From: Betaproteobacteria bacterium
GTDB lineage: Bacteria > Pseudomonadota > Gammaproteobacteria > Burkholderiales > Burkholderiaceae_C
Length of the DNA: 64,000 nucleotides
Direction: 5' to 3'
Assembly: GCA_947453725.1 (NCBI GenBank)
Contig: CANGHH010000002.1
Coordinates: 1 to 64,000 of the forward strand
Shown here: one piece after another, positions 35,010 to 46,144 of the stretch
Position numbering within the stretch: position 1 is the stretch's first letter
Layout of the letters: the number at the start of each line of letters is the position of its first letter
Notes under the pieces: model-generated
The model's database searches: none
The model's input: the letters and a program-made list of their open reading frames with translations, nothing else
Told to the model about the DNA's origin: nothing
Program-made: the position numbers and the translations under genes

Positions 35010-35528
35010 TCAGCCCGCAGCCGGCTGCGGCTGCGCGTTTTCCAGCTCGCGTGCGGTCAGCCACAGCCGGGTGTCGAACTCCAACTGGTGGTAGTCGGCT
35101 TCCATGTGCATGCACAGCGCGTAGAAGGCCTTGTCGTGTTCGCGCTCCTTCAGGTGCGCCAGCTCGTGCACGACGATCATCCGCAGGAAGGCCGCCGGCG
35201 CTTCCTTGAACAGGCTGGCCACCCGCAGTTCGCGCTTGGCCTTCAACTGCCCGCCCTGAACCCGCGAGATGGCGGTGTGGGTGCCCAGCGCGTTCTTCAG
35301 GATGTGCAGCTTGCTGTCGAACGCCACCTTGGCCAGCGGCGGTGCGCTCTTCAGGTGGCGCGCCTTGATCCCGCCGACATAGTCGACCAGCGCGCGGTCG
35401 CTGCGCACCGTGTGGGCCTCGGGGTAGCGCTGCGCCACGCTGGCGCCCAGGCGGCCTTCGCGGATCAGGCCTTCGACCTGCGCCAGCAGCTCGGGCGGGT
35501 AGCCCTGGAGGTATTTCAGCGCGCTCAA
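35010..35528 (-). CDS. YgjP-type zinc metallopeptidase
   Basis: A 172-residue protein with the metal site VVHELAHLKEREHDKAFYAL (HExxH plus a later His), diagnostic of the YgjP/WLM-like M48-related family. I place the start at TTG 35528, whose TTGA overlaps the stop of the upstream methyltransferase gene. No ATG lies near the N-terminus. It is third in a compact set after the RIO kinase and DUF938 genes. The substrate is unknown in the family. Confidence 0.8.
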   Translation of the reverse strand: MSALKYLQGYPPELLAQVEGLIREGRLGASVAQRYPEAHTVRSDRALVDYVGGIKARHLKSAPPLAKVAFDSKLHILKNALGTHTAISRVQGGQLKAKRELRVASLFKEAPAAFLRMIVVHELAHLKEREHDKAFYALCMHMEADYHQLEFDTRLWLTARELENAQPQPAAG

Positions 35529-36160
35529 GGTCGGTGCGGTCCCGGCGGGCTGCCGCGGTCCGGTCTGCCCCAGACCAGCAGCAGGTTGTTGGCCGGCATC
35601 GCCACGCGTTCCTGCAAGTCCAGCCCCGCAGCCCGTGCCTGCGCGGCCACGTCGGCCAGGCGGCGCAAGCCCCAGGCCGGGTTGCGGGCTTGCAGGTCGG
35701 CGTCGAAGGCGATGTTGCCCGGCGAAGTCGGCACGCCGTCTTCCAGGTAGGGGCCGTAGGTGATGAGCAGGCCACCCGGCGACAGGTGCCGCGCCGCGCC
35801 CTGCATCAGCGCGGGCGTGCAGGCCCAGGGCGCGATGTGGATCATGTTGGCGCAGAAGATGGCGTCGACCTCCCGCGGAATGCCCATCCAGGTCGGGGAC
35901 AGCACATCGAGCGGCAGCGCCGGACGGACGCGGGGCTGGCCCTCGCACCAGGCGGCGATGGACGCGAAGCCCTCGGCGCCGTGGTCGGTGGGCTGCCATT
36001 GCCAGCCCGGCAGGCCGGCGCTGCAGCAGGCCGCGTGCTGGCCGGTGCCGCTGGCCACTTCCAGCAGGACGCCCTGCGCCGGCAGCAGGCGCTGCAGGTG
36101 GTCCCGGATGGGCGGGCCGTTGCGCTCGGCGGCGGGGCTGTGGCGGCGTGCGTCTTCCAC
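35525..36160 (-). CDS. DUF938-type SAM-dependent methyltransferase
   Basis: About 211 residues. The DUF938 N-terminus is RRHSPAAERNGPPIRDHLQR, the SAM motif is LLEVASGTGQHAA, and IFCANMIHIAPWACT and GGLLITYGPYLEDG are further family marks. GTG 36160 is the best start because the family N-terminus begins right after it. It follows the RIO kinase stop by 17 bases and overlaps the metallopeptidase start by 4. Its substrate is not known. Confidence 0.82.
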   Translation of the reverse strand: MEDARRHSPAAERNGPPIRDHLQRLLPAQGVLLEVASGTGQHAACCSAGLPGWQWQPTDHGAEGFASIAAWCEGQPRVRPALPLDVLSPTWMGIPREVDAIFCANMIHIAPWACTPALMQGAARHLSPGGLLITYGPYLEDGVPTSPGNIAFDADLQARNPAWGLRRLADVAAQARAAGLDLQERVAMPANNLLLVWGRPDRGSPPGPHRP

Positions 36161-36177
36161 GTTGAACCTGGTCCGCC

Positions 36178-37017
36178 TCAGCCCAGGCGCAGCACGCGGG
36201 CGGCTTCGTCGAGCCGGGCGTCTTCGATCTCGCGCAGCACGCCACTCAGGTCCACCGCGCCGGGCTTGCGTTCGTAGCGGCCGGTCAGCGGGGTGTCGGG
36301 GTGCAGCATGCCTGCGGCGTACAGGTCCCACAGCTCGGGGCCGTATTGCGTGGCCAGCAGTTCGGGCGCGCTGCGGCCGAAGAAGTGGCGCAGGTTGTCG
36401 ACGTCGCGCATCAGCATGCGCGGCGCGTGGTTGTTGCCGGCGGCGTCGACAGCCTGCGGCAGGTCGATGATGACCGGACCGTCGGCGGCCAGCAGGATGT
36501 TGAATTCCGACAGGTCGCCGTGCACGACGCCGGCGCACAGCATGCGCACCACTTCGCGGATCAGCGTGGCGTGGTGGCCGCGCGCCGCCTCGGCCGTGAA
36601 AGGCAGGTCGTTGAGGCGCGGCGCGGCCTCGCCGTTGGCGTCGGCCACCAGTTCCATCAGCAGCACGCCTTCGAAGAAGTTGTAGGGCTTGGGCACGCGA
36701 ACGCCGGCGCCGGCCAGGCGGTACAGCGCATCGACCTCGGCGCTCTGCCAGGCTGCCTCCTGCTGCTGGCGGCCGTACTTGGTGCCCTTGGCCATCGCGC
36801 GGGCCTGGCGGCTGTTCTTGACCTTGCGGTTCTCGGTGTAGTCCACCGCCTGGCGGAAGCTGCGGTTGGTGGCTTCCTTGTAGATCTTGGCTGCGCGCAC
36901 CTCGTCGCCACAGCGGACCACGAAGACGTCGGCTTCCTTGCCGCTCTTCAGCTGGCGCAGCACGGCGTCGATCAGGCCTTCATCGAGCAGGGTTTGCAGT
37001 CGGGCGGGGGCTTTCAT
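36178..37017 (-). CDS. RIO1-family atypical protein kinase
   Basis: A 279-residue kinase with an ATP-binding region (SGKEADVFVV with AAKIYKE), the catalytic loop VVHGDLSEFNILL and the metal-binding VIIDLPQAVDAAG (DxPQ in place of DFG, as in RIO kinases). It resembles PA4780-like bacterial RIO kinases. Its targets are unknown. It leads the kinase, methyltransferase, metallopeptidase set. Confidence 0.88.
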   Translation of the reverse strand: MKAPARLQTLLDEGLIDAVLRQLKSGKEADVFVVRCGDEVRAAKIYKEATNRSFRQAVDYTENRKVKNSRQARAMAKGTKYGRQQQEAAWQSAEVDALYRLAGAGVRVPKPYNFFEGVLLMELVADANGEAAPRLNDLPFTAEAARGHHATLIREVVRMLCAGVVHGDLSEFNILLAADGPVIIDLPQAVDAAGNNHAPRMLMRDVDNLRHFFGRSAPELLATQYGPELWDLYAAGMLHPDTPLTGRYERKPGAVDLSGVLREIEDARLDEAARVLRLG

Positions 37018-37333
37018 CGACCCATTGTCCGCTGCCGCCCCGGCTGGGCGCCTGCCAGCCCGCGCCGCCGCCTCTGACGGCGCAGGCCGGACGCCGGCTT
37101 GCGCATTCGAGCACGCTGCAGCAGGAAATCTTTTTCGCCGTTAAGGTTGCGTAAATCCTGCGCGCGGACAGTGGAGTCTGCAAAAACAGGGGTCAATCCA
37201 GCGGAGTCGGTGACGGGGCCTTGGCCTCACCGGTGAATTCCCTCACAGCCTTGCCCATGTTCGCCCTGTCGATGCCCTTCCACCCCCGCTGCCGCGCTGT
37301 CAAGCGGTGCCTGCCTGAACAGGCGGCACCGAG
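37018..37333. other. Divergent intergenic region
   Basis: These 316 bases separate the RIO kinase start from the GGDEF-EAL gene. An AT-richer stretch at 37125-37160 probably holds promoter elements for the kinase set. I find no clear -35/-10 pair, dyad or small gene. Confidence 0.4.
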
Positions 37334-39259
37334 ATGAAGCCCGGTTCGTCGGCGCTGTTGGGCCTGCTGTTTGCGTTGTTGCTGGCCTGCGATGCGGCGG
37401 TTCGCTTCGTCGGCCATGCGCTGTGGGGGCCGGGCGAGCCCGGCACGCTGCAGGCCATGGTGCTGTCCACGCTGTCGGCCAGCGTGACGGTGGCGGTGGT
37501 CGCGGCCATGATTCAGCGGGCCCGCCGGCGCGCCGTCAACGCGGAAAGGGCCATCGACAGCACCAACGATGGCTATTGGGTCATCGATGCCGAGGGTCGC
37601 TTCGTCGAGGTCAACGACGCCTACTGCCGCATGCTGGGCTACAGCCGCGAACAGGTCATGTCGATGGAGATCGCGGATTTCGAAGCGGTCGCCAATCAGG
37701 CCCAGATCGAGGTCCAGATTGCCCGCATCCTGACCAAGGGGCACGAACGCTTTGAAACCCGGCACCGCCACAGCGACGGCCACTGGGTCGATCTGGAAAT
37801 CACCGTCACCGGCATCGACCGGCGCCATCTGGTGGCTTTTCTGCGTGACATCTCGGCGCGCAAGGCGGCGCAGGACCGGATCAAGGAGTTGGCCTACTTC
37901 GACTCGCTGACCGGTCTGCCCAATCGTCGCCTGCTGCAGGACCGCATCGAGCAGGCGCTGATCGGCAGCCAGCGCAACCGCGACTGCGGCGCCATCCTGT
38001 TCATCGATCTGGACAACTTCAAGGTCATCAACGACACCCGCGGCCATGCCGAGGGCGACCAGCTGCTGATCTCGATGGCCGAACGTCTGCGCCGTTGCTT
38101 GCGCTCCGGCGACTCGGTGGCCCGACTCGGCGGCGACGAGTTCGTCGTGCTGCTGGAGGCCTTGAGTGGCCATGCCCCGACGGCGGCGCTGCAGGCCGAG
38201 GCCATCGCTGAAAAATGCCGCGAGGCGCTGCAGGAACCCTACAGCCTGGGCGGCGCGGACTTCAACACGTCGGCCAGTCTGGGTCTGGTCCTGTTCAGCG
38301 GCGCCGACGTGCCTTTCAGCGAGTTGATGAAACGTGCCGACACCGCGATGTACCAGGCCAAGGCGGTCGGGCGCAACCGGGTGGTCGCTTTCGAGCCGGA
38401 TATGGCGCAGCAACTGACGCTGCGCAGCCAGCTCGAAGCCGACCTGCGTCGGGCGCAGGCCGGGCAGGAACTGCTGCTGTATGCCCAGCCACAGTTCGAC
38501 ACCGCGAATCGCCTGATTGGCGCCGAGATCCTGCTGCGCTGGCAGCACCCGACGCTGGGCATCCTGACGCCCGTGCACTTCATTGCCCTGGCCGAAGAGA
38601 CCGCCCTGATCCTGCCGATCGGGGCCTGGGTGCTGAGTTCGGCCTGCCAACTGCTGGCGCGCTGGCAGCAGCACGAAGCCACCCGCGGACTGCACCTGGC
38701 GGTCAATGTCAGCGCGCTGCAGTTCAGCCAGCCCGACTTCGTCGCCCAGTTGCGCCGCCTGCTGGGTGAGGCCCGCTTTCCGCCCGACCTGCTGCAACTG
38801 GAGTTGACTGAAAGCCTGGTCATCAGCCAGGTGCAGGAAGTCATCCAGCGGATGCACGCCATCCGGGCGCTCGGGGTTCAGCTGTCGATGGATGATTTCG
38901 GCACCGGGCAGTCATCGCTGAGCAATCTGCGGCGCCTGCCGATCCAGCAGCTCAAGATCGACCAGTCCTTCGTGCGCGATCTGCCAGGTCAGCCCTCCGA
39001 CGTGGCCGTCGTCCACGCCATCATCACGCTGGCCGACGCCCTGGGTCTCGAGGTCATCGCCGAGGGTGTGGAGTCCGAAGCCCAGCGTGCCGTGCTCGAG
39101 GCCAACGGTTGCGGCTACTACCAGGGCTACCACTTCAGCCCGCCGGTGCCGCTCGAGGAGTTCGAGTTCAGAACCCAGTCAGGCTGGTGGCCGAGAGTGG
39201 GCGACCCGCTTGCCACAGCCGCCACGCCCCATGACCGGCAGGCGCAGGTCGCCGACTGA
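37334..39259 (+). CDS. Membrane PAS-GGDEF-EAL cyclic-di-GMP enzyme
   Basis: A 641-residue protein with two N-terminal membrane helices (residues about 6-60) and a PAS domain (about 70-185, DGYWVIDAEGRFVEVNDAYC). The GGDEF domain has intact LGGDEF and the inhibitory-site RSGD five residues before it. The EAL domain has EIL in place of EAL, ELTES, DDFGTGQSSL and AEGVES. Both synthesis and breakdown sites look usable, so the net activity cannot be called. It would adjust surface or biofilm behaviour in response to a PAS-sensed signal. Confidence 0.92.
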   Translation: MKPGSSALLGLLFALLLACDAAVRFVGHALWGPGEPGTLQAMVLSTLSASVTVAVVAAMIQRARRRAVNAERAIDSTNDGYWVIDAEGRFVEVNDAYCRMLGYSREQVMSMEIADFEAVANQAQIEVQIARILTKGHERFETRHRHSDGHWVDLEITVTGIDRRHLVAFLRDISARKAAQDRIKELAYFDSLTGLPNRRLLQDRIEQALIGSQRNRDCGAILFIDLDNFKVINDTRGHAEGDQLLISMAERLRRCLRSGDSVARLGGDEFVVLLEALSGHAPTAALQAEAIAEKCREALQEPYSLGGADFNTSASLGLVLFSGADVPFSELMKRADTAMYQAKAVGRNRVVAFEPDMAQQLTLRSQLEADLRRAQAGQELLLYAQPQFDTANRLIGAEILLRWQHPTLGILTPVHFIALAEETALILPIGAWVLSSACQLLARWQQHEATRGLHLAVNVSALQFSQPDFVAQLRRLLGEARFPPDLLQLELTESLVISQVQEVIQRMHAIRALGVQLSMDDFGTGQSSLSNLRRLPIQQLKIDQSFVRDLPGQPSDVAVVHAIITLADALGLEVIAEGVESEAQRAVLEANGCGYYQGYHFSPPVPLEEFEFRTQSGWWPRVGDPLATAATPHDRQAQVAD

Positions 39260-39279
39260 CGGCCGCCGGACAGCCCGGG

Positions 39280-40488
39280 TCAGCGTGCTACCGCGAACCC
39301 CGCCAGGCGGGCATAACCGCCGACGATGGCGGCCAGTTCGTCCTGGGTGGCCACCGCGGACAGATCGGTGTAGCCATCGGGCGCCCGTTCTGCGACGAAG
39401 TCGATGACCCGCTCCGGGCCGCCGTGCCGGTTGCTGGCGACGATGGCCGACGTCTTCGGCAGGCGCTCGGCCTCGTAGGCCGCCAACGCAGCGGGCACAT
39501 CGCCGGCCGCGAGCAGGTCCGCCAGGCAGCGGGCATCGAGCACGGCCTGCGACGCGCCGTTGGACCCGACCGGGTACATCGGATGCGCCGCATCACCCAG
39601 CAGGGTGACCCTGCCCTGCGTCCACCATGGCAGCGGGTCCCGATCGCACATCGGGTACTCGGACGCCCGCTCCGACGCCCGGATCAGCGCGGCAGGGTCG
39701 ATGAAGGGCAGGCGAAAGTGCGCCACATGCGGCAGAACGGTGTCACGATCGGCCTCGCGCGACCAGTCCTGCCGTCCCGGTGGTGACGCGCCGGCACCGT
39801 CCTGTAAAGCGTAGACGACCCAGTTGAGCAGGCACCTGCCCGGCGCGCTGCCGGGGCCGATCGGGTACAGGACCAGCTTGGCGCGGCGGTCTCCGGCAAT
39901 GCACATCGTCTGCCCGTCCCACAGCACGGGCCAGTCGACGGCGCCGCGCCACATCTGGATGCCCTGCCACCGCACGCCGCCTTCAGACGGATGAAGCAAG
40001 GCCCGCAAGTTGGAGTGGATGCCGTCAGCGCCCACCAGCGCATCGCCGGTCATCGATTCACCGCTGGCCAGAAGGGCAGTGACACCGCCCTCGTCTTGCG
40101 TGAATCCCAGCACCCGACTGTCCTTTTTCAGCGCCGGGCCGAGCCGTTCGGCGGCCGCCTTCCAGAGCAGCCCATGCAGGTGGCCCCGATGGATGGAGAA
40201 CTGCGGCATATCGTGACCGGCCCAGGTGCCACGTGCCTCGGCCCAGGCCACCTGGCCCAGGTGGTTGGCATAGCGCAATTCGCGGGTTCGAACCCCCACT
40301 TCGTCGAGCCCGGGCAGGAGATCGAGGGCAGCCAGCTCGCGCACCGCATGGGGCAGCAGGTTGATGCCGACGCCCAGCGGCAGCACCGGCTCTGCGGACT
40401 CCAGCACCGTGCAGTCGATGTGGCGCTGCCTGAGCATCAGGGCCAAAGCCAGGCCGCCGATGCCGCCCCCGCTGATCAGAATACGCAT
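39280..40488 (-). CDS. FAD-dependent monooxygenase (salicylate hydroxylase/PhzS-like)
   Basis: A 402-residue flavoprotein from ATG 40488. It has the N-terminal FAD motif RILISGGGIGGLALAL, the arginine/His region FSIHRGHLHGLL, the DG motif LVGADGIHSNLR and the GD motif VTLLGDAAHPMYPVGSNGA. It is a class A hydroxylase of an aromatic or heteroaromatic compound. It is divergent from the Liv-type transport operon with a 130-base shared promoter region, so the transporter may bring in its substrate. Confidence 0.85.
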   Translation of the reverse strand: MRILISGGGIGGLALALMLRQRHIDCTVLESAEPVLPLGVGINLLPHAVRELAALDLLPGLDEVGVRTRELRYANHLGQVAWAEARGTWAGHDMPQFSIHRGHLHGLLWKAAAERLGPALKKDSRVLGFTQDEGGVTALLASGESMTGDALVGADGIHSNLRALLHPSEGGVRWQGIQMWRGAVDWPVLWDGQTMCIAGDRRAKLVLYPIGPGSAPGRCLLNWVVYALQDGAGASPPGRQDWSREADRDTVLPHVAHFRLPFIDPAALIRASERASEYPMCDRDPLPWWTQGRVTLLGDAAHPMYPVGSNGASQAVLDARCLADLLAAGDVPAALAAYEAERLPKTSAIVASNRHGGPERVIDFVAERAPDGYTDLSAVATQDELAAIVGGYARLAGFAVAR

Positions 40489-40618
40489 CGAGCCCCCGGG
40501 CAATCACGAAACAGTAGCATCGAGCAATTAAAACCGATGATCCGAAGATCCGGTCATTGTCATTGAAACGCCTCGCAGGTCGACGTGGGAGTCCCTTCAC
40601 TGTCGCGCCGCCACCCGC

Positions 40619-41539
40619 ATGGACGCAGCCTTCGTCATCGAGCAACTCCTCAACGGTCTGGGCTATGGACTGATGCTGTTCATGCTTGCGGCCGGCCTGA
40701 CGCTGGTCTTCGGCGTGATGGACACCATGAACCTGGCGCATGGAACGCTGTTCACGGCCGGCGCCTATGTCGCGGCCACGGTGCACGCCCGGTCGGGCAG
40801 CTTCGTACTCGGCTTCGGCGTCGCCGTCGCCTCCACCGTCGTCATCGGCGCGCTGCTCGAGTGGGCGCTGATGCGTCGGCTCTACGCGCGCAGCCACCTT
40901 GCGCAGGTCGTCGCCACCTTCGGCGTCATCCTCATTGCCGACGATCTGGTCAGGCTCGTGTGGGGGCCCGCGACCATCCCTGCATCCGCGCCAGCCGCAC
41001 TGGCCGGACCGCTCCACCTGGGCGGCGACCTGATGTACCCGGCCTACCGCCTGGTGATCCTGACCGCGGGCACGCTTGCCGCTGCGCTCCTCTACGGTTT
41101 GGTCAACCACACGCGCATCGGCATGCAGGTGCGCGCCGGCGCCTCGAACCGGCTGATGGCACAACTGATGGGCGTGAAGGTCGATCGCGTGTTCTCCCTG
41201 GTCTTTGCGGTCGGTGCCGGCCTGGCCGGCATGGCGGGTGCGCTGATGGGCCCGCTGAGCGCGGTGCAGCCAGGCATGGGCGAAGCCATCCTGGTGCCGG
41301 CACTGGTGGTGATCGTCATCGGCGGCATCGGTTCGGTGCGCGGGTCCTTCGTCGCGGCCTTGCTGGTGGGTGTGGTGGACACCGCGGGCCGTGCGTTCAT
41401 CCCCCCGCTGGCGCGTGCCTTGACCTCCCCCGCGGTGGCCGGTGACCTGGGCCCGGCACTTTCCAGCGTGGTGCTGTACGTGCTGATGGCGGTGGTGCTC
41501 AGCGTCCGACCCACGGGCCTGTTCCCGGCGCGCGGATGA
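40619..41539 (+). CDS. Branched-chain-type ABC transporter permease (LivH family)
   Basis: A 306-residue membrane protein with the family segments GLGYGLMLFMLAAGLTLVFG, VMDTMNLAHGTLFTAGAY and GIGSVRGSFVAALLVG. It is the first gene of a five-gene operon (permease, permease, two ATPases, binding protein). The end overlaps the next gene by 4 bases. The solute is not necessarily a branched-chain amino acid; aromatic acids and amides also use this family. Confidence 0.92.
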   Translation: MDAAFVIEQLLNGLGYGLMLFMLAAGLTLVFGVMDTMNLAHGTLFTAGAYVAATVHARSGSFVLGFGVAVASTVVIGALLEWALMRRLYARSHLAQVVATFGVILIADDLVRLVWGPATIPASAPAALAGPLHLGGDLMYPAYRLVILTAGTLAAALLYGLVNHTRIGMQVRAGASNRLMAQLMGVKVDRVFSLVFAVGAGLAGMAGALMGPLSAVQPGMGEAILVPALVVIVIGGIGSVRGSFVAALLVGVVDTAGRAFIPPLARALTSPAVAGDLGPALSSVVLYVLMAVVLSVRPTGLFPARG

Positions 41540-42512
41540 AGCGCCTGGCGCCCTTCATGCTGTTGGCCCTGCTCGCCGCGCTGCCGTGGCTGGCGCCGGC
41601 GCTGGGGCTGGACTACTACGTGGTGTTCATGTGCCGGCTCGTGGTGACGATGCTGCTGGCCACCAGCCTGAACCTGCTGGCGGGCTTCGGCGGCTTGGTG
41701 GCGCTGGGCCACGCAGGCTTCGCCGGCGTGGGCGCCTACGCGATGGCCGCGCTCGCGCAAGCTGGCGTGGCGACGGCGGGGCTGCTGTGGGCAGGCGGGG
41801 CGGCCGCGGCGGCCATCGCAGCCTTGCTGGTCGGTGCGGTCTGTCTGCGAACGCAGGGCGTCTACTTCCTGATGATCACGCTGGCGTTCGCGCAGATGCT
41901 GTACTACCTGGCCGTCGCGCTTCGCGACTTCGGTGGCGACGACGGCTACACGCTGGTCGTCAAGCCCTTGCTGGGCTTCGGCCTGGACTCATCCAGCCAG
42001 ACCGCGCTGTACCTGGCCGTGTTGGCGCTGTGTGCCAGCGTCTTCGCGTTCCTGTACCGCTTGATCGACAGCCGCTTCGGCAAGGCGCTCACCGGCATGC
42101 GCGACAACGAGCCGCGCATGCGGGCACTGGGCTATCCCACGCAGGCGCTGCGTTTGCAGGCCTTCGTGCTGACGGCCGCCGTGGCTGGGCTGTGCGGGGC
42201 GATGACGCTGACGATCAACGGCTTCGTCAGCCCCTCGGGCATGCACTGGTCGCAGTCGGCCATCCTCATCGTCATGATCGTGCTGGGCGGACTGGGTCAT
42301 CGCTGGGGCGGCGTGCTCGGCGCGCTGGCCTGGACCTGCCTGGAAGAGACGCTGAGTCAGTTCACGCCGCATTGGCATCTGCCGATGGGCGGGCTGGTGA
42401 TCGCGATCGTGCTGCTCGCGCCGCGGGGGCTGGGGCCGCTGTTCGCCTGGCGCGGCAATGCCGCGCTCGGTGCTGCGGGTGCGCCAGAAGCGCCAGAAGC
42501 GCCTGCCGCGCG

Positions 42513-42516
<4 letters not shown>
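41536..42516 (+). CDS. Branched-chain-type ABC transporter permease (LivM family)
   Basis: A 326-residue membrane protein. NLLAGFGGLVALGHAGFAGVG, TQGVYFLMITLAFAQM and IVMIVLGGLGHRWGGVLG are typical LivM segments. The start ATG overlaps the LivH stop and the end overlaps the LivG ATG (ATGA), so the products are made in step. The C-terminus is extended by an Ala/Pro/Glu tail. Confidence 0.92.
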
Positions 42517-43250
<734 letters not shown>

Positions 43251-43251
43251 C

Positions 43252-44019
<768 letters not shown>

Positions 44020-44072
44020 ACGCGCACCTGATCCGCCCAGCCCCGATCCCAACCACGACGAGTGAACCCACC

Positions 44073-45251
44073 ATGTATCGAACGATCCTGAATGGCGCCG
44101 CAGTCCTGCTGGCGCTGACGCTCTCAAGCCTGCCGGCGCAAGCCGCAGACCTGCTGCGCATCGGCTTCCTGACGACCCTGTCCGGACCCGGCGGTGCGCT
44201 GGGTGCGGATGCGCGCGACGGCTTCCAGCTGGCCGTCACGCACGGCGGCGGCAAGCTCGGCGGCCTGCCGGTGTCGGTGGATGTCGTCGACGACCAGCAG
44301 AACCCGCAGAGCGGGCGCCAGGCGGTGGAGCGCTTCATCAAGCGCGACAAGGTGAACGTGATCACCGGCGTGGTCTTCTCCAATGTGCTGCTGCCGGTGC
44401 TGCCGGAGATCCTGAAGGACGACACGATCTACATCTCCACCAACACCGGCCCGCGCGACTACGCGGGCGACAAGTGCCACCCGAACTTCTTCGCGGTGGC
44501 CTGGCAGAACGAGGACATCCCGGCCGCGATGGGCAAGTTCGCCACCGACAAAGGCTACAAGCGCATCGCGCTGATCGCGCCGAACTACCCAGGCGGGCGC
44601 GAGTCACTCGAAGGCTTCAAGCGCCTGTACAAGGGCCAGCTTGCCGAGGAGATCTACACCAAGCTCGGGCAGCTCGATTTCGCCGCTGAACTGGCGACGA
44701 TCCGGATCGCCAAGCCGGACGCTGTCTTCTTCTTCCTTCCCGGCGGCATGGGCGTGAACTTCATCAAGCAGTTCGAGGGCGCTGGCCTGAACCGGCAGAT
44801 GGCTTTGCTCGCCCCGGGCTTCTCGGCCGACGAGGACACGATCAAGGCGGTCGGCGAATCGATGGTGGGGCTGTTCAATGCGTCGCAGTGGTCAGCCGAC
44901 CTGGACAACGCACCGAACAGGCGCTTCGTCGCCGACTTCATCAAGACCCATGGCCGCGTGCCCACGCTGTACGCGGCGCAGGCCTACGATGCGGGGCTGC
45001 TGATCGACAGCGCGGTGCGCAAGGTGGGGGGCCGGACCGACGATGCGGCGGCGTTTCGCGCCGCACTGAAGGCGGCCGACTTCAAGTCCATTCGCGGCAG
45101 CTTCCGGTTCAACAACAACCAGTATCCGATCCAGAACCTGTACCTGCGCGAGGTCTACAAGGACACCACGGGCAAAATCACCAATCGGCTGGCCGGCACC
45201 TTGATGACCGCCCATGCGGATCCGTTCGCGGGGCAGTGCCCGATGAAGTGA
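44073..45251 (+). CDS. Periplasmic substrate-binding protein of the Liv-type transporter
   Basis: A 392-residue type I periplasmic binding protein from ATG 44073 with a signal peptide (AAVLLALTLSSLPAQA). The mature protein opens with LLRIGFLTTLSGPGG and contains VDVVDDQQNPQSGRQAVERF and TGVVFSNVLLPVLPEIL, as in LivK-like proteins. The similar DQ.NP.SGR segment appears in relatives that bind aromatic acids, but the ligand here is not determined. Last gene of the operon, 53 bases after LivF. Confidence 0.88.
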   Translation: MYRTILNGAAVLLALTLSSLPAQAADLLRIGFLTTLSGPGGALGADARDGFQLAVTHGGGKLGGLPVSVDVVDDQQNPQSGRQAVERFIKRDKVNVITGVVFSNVLLPVLPEILKDDTIYISTNTGPRDYAGDKCHPNFFAVAWQNEDIPAAMGKFATDKGYKRIALIAPNYPGGRESLEGFKRLYKGQLAEEIYTKLGQLDFAAELATIRIAKPDAVFFFLPGGMGVNFIKQFEGAGLNRQMALLAPGFSADEDTIKAVGESMVGLFNASQWSADLDNAPNRRFVADFIKTHGRVPTLYAAQAYDAGLLIDSAVRKVGGRTDDAAAFRAALKAADFKSIRGSFRFNNNQYPIQNLYLREVYKDTTGKITNRLAGTLMTAHADPFAGQCPMK

Positions 45252-45388
45252 CGCGGCGATGGGCTGTTGGCTTGTGGCGCGCCGCCCCGCTTGAAGTCGC
45301 GGGCAGCCCGGAGGCTGGCGGCGTTCCCGACAGCGAACTTGACCACTGCTGGCAAGCCAACTGGGGTGCCTGCCTGAAGCGCCAAACC

Positions 45389-45577
45389 ATGAGTTTGGCC
45401 TTGCCCGAATCGATGCGCGAGTACAGCCGCGAGCTGGTCCGCCGAGATCAGGAAGAGCAGGCCAAAAAGCGGCTTCGCGATCACATCGAAGAAGGGCTGG
45501 CATCCGGGCCCGGTCGGCGTCGCACCAAGGCGGACGAGAAGGAACTGATGGCGATCGCTCGCGGCGAGATCGATTGA
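45389..45577 (+). CDS. ParD-like antitoxin, apparently internally shortened
   Basis: A 62-residue protein beginning MSLALPESMREY, a start typical of one ParD antitoxin family. It goes straight to RELVRRDQEEQAKKRLRDHI and EEGLASGPG. From memory of the family, about 15-20 residues of the ribbon-helix-helix (the stretch around GxYxxxSEY) should lie between, so DNA binding may be lost. The stop overlaps the TTG start of the ParE-like gene by 4 bases, as in intact modules. Confidence 0.6.
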   Translation: MSLALPESMREYSRELVRRDQEEQAKKRLRDHIEEGLASGPGRRRTKADEKELMAIARGEID

Positions 45578-45816
45578 AGCCGGCAGTTCTGCGCCCACAG
45601 GCGCTGCGCGATCAGCAGGGCGAGATCGAGCCGGGCATCGGCTCAGCGATGCTCGGCAAGCTTCTCGGCATGCCGGGGCTACGGACTGGGCGGGTGGCGA
45701 AGTTCCCCCTGCTCTGGTGTTCTTTCGAACGCGGAGACCACCTTGACCTGATCCGGCTGCTGGGCGAGCCCCAGAACATCGCCGCGATCTTGGGCGACGA
45801 GTTCGGCTCGAACTGA
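45574..45816 (+). CDS. ParE-like toxin, apparently internally shortened
   Basis: An 80-residue product from TTG 45574. Ends match ParE/RelE toxins of the type paired with this ParD: KPAVLRPQALRDQQGEI at the start, then IGSAMLGKLLGMPGLR, VAKFPLLWCSFER and HLDLIRLLGEPQNIAAIL. The first helical part, roughly 25-30 residues between the first two segments, is missing without breaking the frame. The toxin is probably inactive. Confidence 0.6.
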   Translation: MKPAVLRPQALRDQQGEIEPGIGSAMLGKLLGMPGLRTGRVAKFPLLWCSFERGDHLDLIRLLGEPQNIAAILGDEFGSN

Positions 45817-46144
45817 AGGCACACGGGTCGTGGCGGGCGCTGGGCCAGCGCCGAATGACTGGCCTACGGAAGATTGTTGGCCAAGCTGGCTGGCCGGAAC
45901 TGACCCCAAGCAGTCGTCCGCGACGGCGCCCTGAAGCAGCCGTCCGGTGCGCCGCTGTCGTGCGGGCGACACGGCCTTGGGGCCGCCACCCATCCCGAAG
46001 GCCCGCAGCGGTGTCCCCCGACTTAAGGGGAGGGTGAGGTTTCTTAAGGTGAATTTAATCCGCCGCTGGAATGCTCGGGGTACCGGCATTGACGGCCGCA
46101 GCAAGTCGCAGCGGGTCAGGGCCCGGTCTCGAAGGGACGGCTCC
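45817..46144. other. Gap upstream of a PEP-CTERM gene
   Basis: No convincing gene in 328 bases. An AT-richer segment at 46020-46062 carries GACTTAAG and a second CTTAAG 22 bases on, similar to the TTGACTTAAG near the PEP-CTERM gene at 25125. It is the likely promoter region of the gene at 46145. Confidence 0.4.

Noticed and set aside
37018..37333. Small RNA or extra gene in the gap before the GGDEF-EAL gene
   Set aside because: No stem-loop with T-run and no frame with a credible start and composition.
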